The position numbers were made by a program, and so were the translations under genes. From Agrobacterium vitis (GTDB lineage Bacteria; Pseudomonadota; Alphaproteobacteria; Rhizobiales; Rhizobiaceae): DNA of 64,000 nucleotides. Location: positions 1 through 64,000 of the forward strand of contig NZ_CP146243.1 of the NCBI RefSeq assembly GCF_037039395.1. The letters run 5' to 3'. The notes beneath the pieces are model-generated. The model ran no database searches and was not told the origin of the DNA. It saw only the letters and a list, made by a program, of their open reading frames with translations. Positions 61,978 to 64,000 of the stretch are shown here, piece after piece; positions within the stretch are counted from its first letter, which is position 1, and each line of letters begins with the position of its first letter.

Positions 61978-64000
61978 TCACCAGACCTTCGGCCGCCATG
62001 GATCGAGATCCGCGAAATAGGATTGGTACGTCGCGTAGCTTTTGCCTTTGCACACGGCCGCCGACACGAGCTTCGGCGGGGTCGGCTCCGCCGGCGGGCC
62101 TTTCTTCGCCGCCGCCGCGACCAATTGTGCGATCTCGGCATCCGTACCTTTTGAGGCCAGGCGGACCGGGCCGGGCGAGGTAGGCAAATCCAGCATCGCG
62201 CTACTGCCGACGCCGCCGCCGCCGCTGGAAAACCCTTTGCCCCATTGTTTCCTGGTAACGATCCTGAACTTAATGTCGCGGATACCGGCCGAAAACGAGA
62301 ACGTGAAGATCGCAGTGCCAACCAGCGCGCCTCCCGGCTGCTGACCGACGCGAATTTGCAGGAGTGCCGCGAAGCGGAACATCGCGATGCTCGCCTGCCC
62401 GCCAGCCGACACGAAACCCTCGATAGTGCTGAGCGTCCTGCCGTCCTTCTTGAAGCTGCGTAGGAATATGCCGCTTGTGACGCGGCCGTTGCCCTTGAGC
62501 GGCCCGATTTCGAATGCGACGACGGCGCCGAATTCGAAGGAGGCTTCAAACCCGACGATCCCGCCGGGCGTGGCGTAGAGCGCCAGATGTCCGCCTCCGC
62601 CGTAAACGCCGATATTGATGAGGAAGGGCGTTTCGGGCGTGGAGAGGCCGACTTTAAACATCGCCTCGGTGCCATCGAAGGGAAGGATGCATGAGGTAGT
62701 CAGCGAAAGGTTGCTGATGCCAAGGACGCCGAGACTGAGGCCCATGGGCGGCATTTCATAACCGGCCTCGATGCCCGGCGGATCAAACAGCAGGCGGATA
62801 TAAAAGCCGTTGCTGCTGAACGATAGGTACGAACTCACTTGCTGTAGGAATTCGACCATCTTGCCGAGTTCGACGTCGACGATGTTGGTCTTGAACTTGC
62901 CGCCGGTCTCGCTGCCGAATTTCGCACCATCGAATGACAGTGTCACGATGTCGAACGCGTCGCCAAAAAGGTTAAGTGAGAACGGGCCTAGATCTCCGCT
63001 CGAATTCACCTCGGGTGTCCCACCCTTCACCAGATCGATAACCGTACGTGCCTTTAAGGTGAGCCGTGTTCCGTTCTCAGGAATGAAGATCGGAGGGAGC
63101 GAGCCAACTTCCGTGTCGAGGTCGTAGGCAAGTGTGATCCGGGACGGGATCAGTTCCCTCAGCCGGCGTTCGATTTCCTGCTTGATCGCTCCGAAGTCGA
63201 TGATCGACGCCACATCGCCGCGCAGCACCTCTTTCAGGAGTTCTTCCAACGTTCGCGTCATTGCGCGCAGGATGAACAGCGGTGCGTTCGGTCCATTGCC
63301 CTGTTCATCATAGGACTGTGTTGGCTGGCTCGCTTCCTGGTCCCACGACCGCAGCAACCCGAGGAGTTTCTTGGCCGCCGACACTTTTACCGTGACTTCG
63401 CCGTGCCCGGCGAGATCGTTGGCGATCGTCCGCAGGAGGATGGCCTGTTTCACCATGCCATCCGTTGGGGGTTTGGGCAGCGGATCCGGCACTGTCGGGA
63501 CATAAGCGTAGAGCGAGCCCTTCAGTCGTTTTACGACGCCCGCGGCCACGGCAGGCGGAAGCATTTTTGATAGATCGTCGATTGACGTATCAAGCTGACC
63601 CCTGGCGTCCCTCGCCTTTTCAAACACCGAAGCGAGATCGCCAGTTACCACAGCCAATGGCGAACTGGCAGTGGTGACCGCCTTTTTGACGATCGCGTCA
63701 TAGACCTGGTCGATGCGGGCGGCGCCCTGCGCGAGGAATGCCAGCACGCGGCGCTCGAACGCTTCCTTGTCGGCCTCAAAGTCCTTCAACACATCGGCTG
63801 CCTTCTGCTCCCCGAAACCGATCAGCCTGTTGAGGATGCTGCTGCCAATTTCATGTAGCCCCTTCGTCTTCAGGGCCTCCCGAACGTCCTTGATCGACGA
63901 CTCCACTTCGGAAAGGGGGGTGTCGGAACTCTTGATGACATTGCGGATCGCCGTGACCGCGACGTTGATCTTGACCACGACCACGTCGAGGTCGGTGGCG
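61978..64000 (-). CDS. Large unrecognised protein 3, cut by the window edge
   Basis: At least 674 residues lie in the window and the frame is open through the right edge (ATDLDVVVVKINVAV), so the start is outside. A GTG at 63984 is in frame but is not a credible start without a ribosome binding site. The N-terminal part is helical; the middle and C-terminal parts are glycine-rich with alternating hydrophobic strands (GLSLGVLGISNLSLTTSCIL, GGGGHLALYATPGGIVGF), reminiscent of repeated beta structure. No motif is recognised. It lies 41 bases upstream of large protein 2, so they form an operon. Confidence 0.7.
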   Translation of the reverse strand, partial: ATDLDVVVVKINVAVTAIRNVIKSSDTPLSEVESSIKDVREALKTKGLHEIGSSILNRLIGFGEQKAADVLKDFEADKEAFERRVLAFLAQGAARIDQVYDAIVKKAVTTASSPLAVVTGDLASVFEKARDARGQLDTSIDDLSKMLPPAVAAGVVKRLKGSLYAYVPTVPDPLPKPPTDGMVKQAILLRTIANDLAGHGEVTVKVSAAKKLLGLLRSWDQEASQPTQSYDEQGNGPNAPLFILRAMTRTLEELLKEVLRGDVASIIDFGAIKQEIERRLRELIPSRITLAYDLDTEVGSLPPIFIPENGTRLTLKARTVIDLVKGGTPEVNSSGDLGPFSLNLFGDAFDIVTLSFDGAKFGSETGGKFKTNIVDVELGKMVEFLQQVSSYLSFSSNGFYIRLLFDPPGIEAGYEMPPMGLSLGVLGISNLSLTTSCILPFDGTEAMFKVGLSTPETPFLINIGVYGGGGHLALYATPGGIVGFEASFEFGAVVAFEIGPLKGNGRVTSGIFLRSFKKDGRTLSTIEGFVSAGGQASIAMFRFAALLQIRVGQQPGGALVGTAIFTFSFSAGIRDIKFRIVTRKQWGKGFSSGGGGVGSSAMLDLPTSPGPVRLASKGTDAEIAQLVAAAAKKGPPAEPTPPKLVSAAVCKGKSYATYQSYFADLDPWRPKVW

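Noticed and set aside
1..64000. CRISPR arrays, rRNA or tRNA genes
   Set aside because: I saw no regularly spaced direct repeats and no rRNA or tRNA sequence, including next to the tyrosine recombinase.

Overview
The window looks like part of a large plasmid or integrated plasmid-like region of an alphaproteobacterium of the Rhizobiales (Rhizobium/Agrobacterium/Sinorhizobium type). The evidence is high GC, the GC-rich codon use, and a left-hand block typical of big rhizobial replicons: a ParB-like protein, a DUF1419 protein, a broken DUF3991/TOPRIM gene, a roughly 1700-residue methylase-helicase fusion and a stand-alone LigD-type ligase. This assignment rests on family content alone; there is no rRNA or tRNA gene to confirm it.

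Layout. (1) 1-13,000: plasmid-type block, nearly all on the minus strand, with one frameshifted gene. (2) 13,100-21,930: accessory patchwork holding an AbiEi/AbiEii toxin-antitoxin pair with a visible operator, a frameshifted IS110-family element, a divergent NmrA-like reductase/AraC regulator pair, a short tyrosine recombinase, a serine hydrolase and a metallophosphatase. (3) 22,176-31,918: the modification half of a Dpd island. A plus-strand operon carries a YaaA/DUF6884-like gene in the DpdC position, a DGQHR (DpdB/DndB-like) gene, dpdA (DNA-directed tRNA-guanine-transglycosylase homologue), a second DGQHR gene, queE, queD, queC, a queuosine-precursor (VUT) transporter, a membrane protein and a HAD hydrolase. 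(4) 31,966-37,643: an insertion hot spot. It has a decayed second VUT gene split by an IS5-family element, a third DGQHR gene split by a different IS5-family element, an HNH nuclease and a zinc-ribbon Mrr-like nuclease. (5) 37,739-55,667: the restriction half, one minus-strand operon with overlapping or abutting genes in the order dpdE-F-G-H-I-J-K-D. (6) 55,668-64,000: a rearranged gene scrap, a small secreted protein and three very large unrecognised proteins, the last running off the window.

How it works, by inference. QueD, QueE and QueC make preQ0 from a chromosomally supplied GTP-cyclohydrolase product (no folE is present), and the transporter may import precursor. DpdA with a DGQHR partner exchanges guanine in DNA for preQ0, and the gene in the DpdC position would convert it to the amide form. 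The SNF2, RecQ-like and DEAD-type helicases, a P-loop ATPase, a phospholipase-D-type nuclease and the unknown proteins DpdD/G/I would attack DNA lacking the mark. The Dpd system is known from Salmonella. Points that look unusual here are the duplicated DGQHR genes around dpdA, the extra operon members (membrane protein, HAD), and the IS-damaged DGQHR/HNH/Mrr cassette between the two halves.
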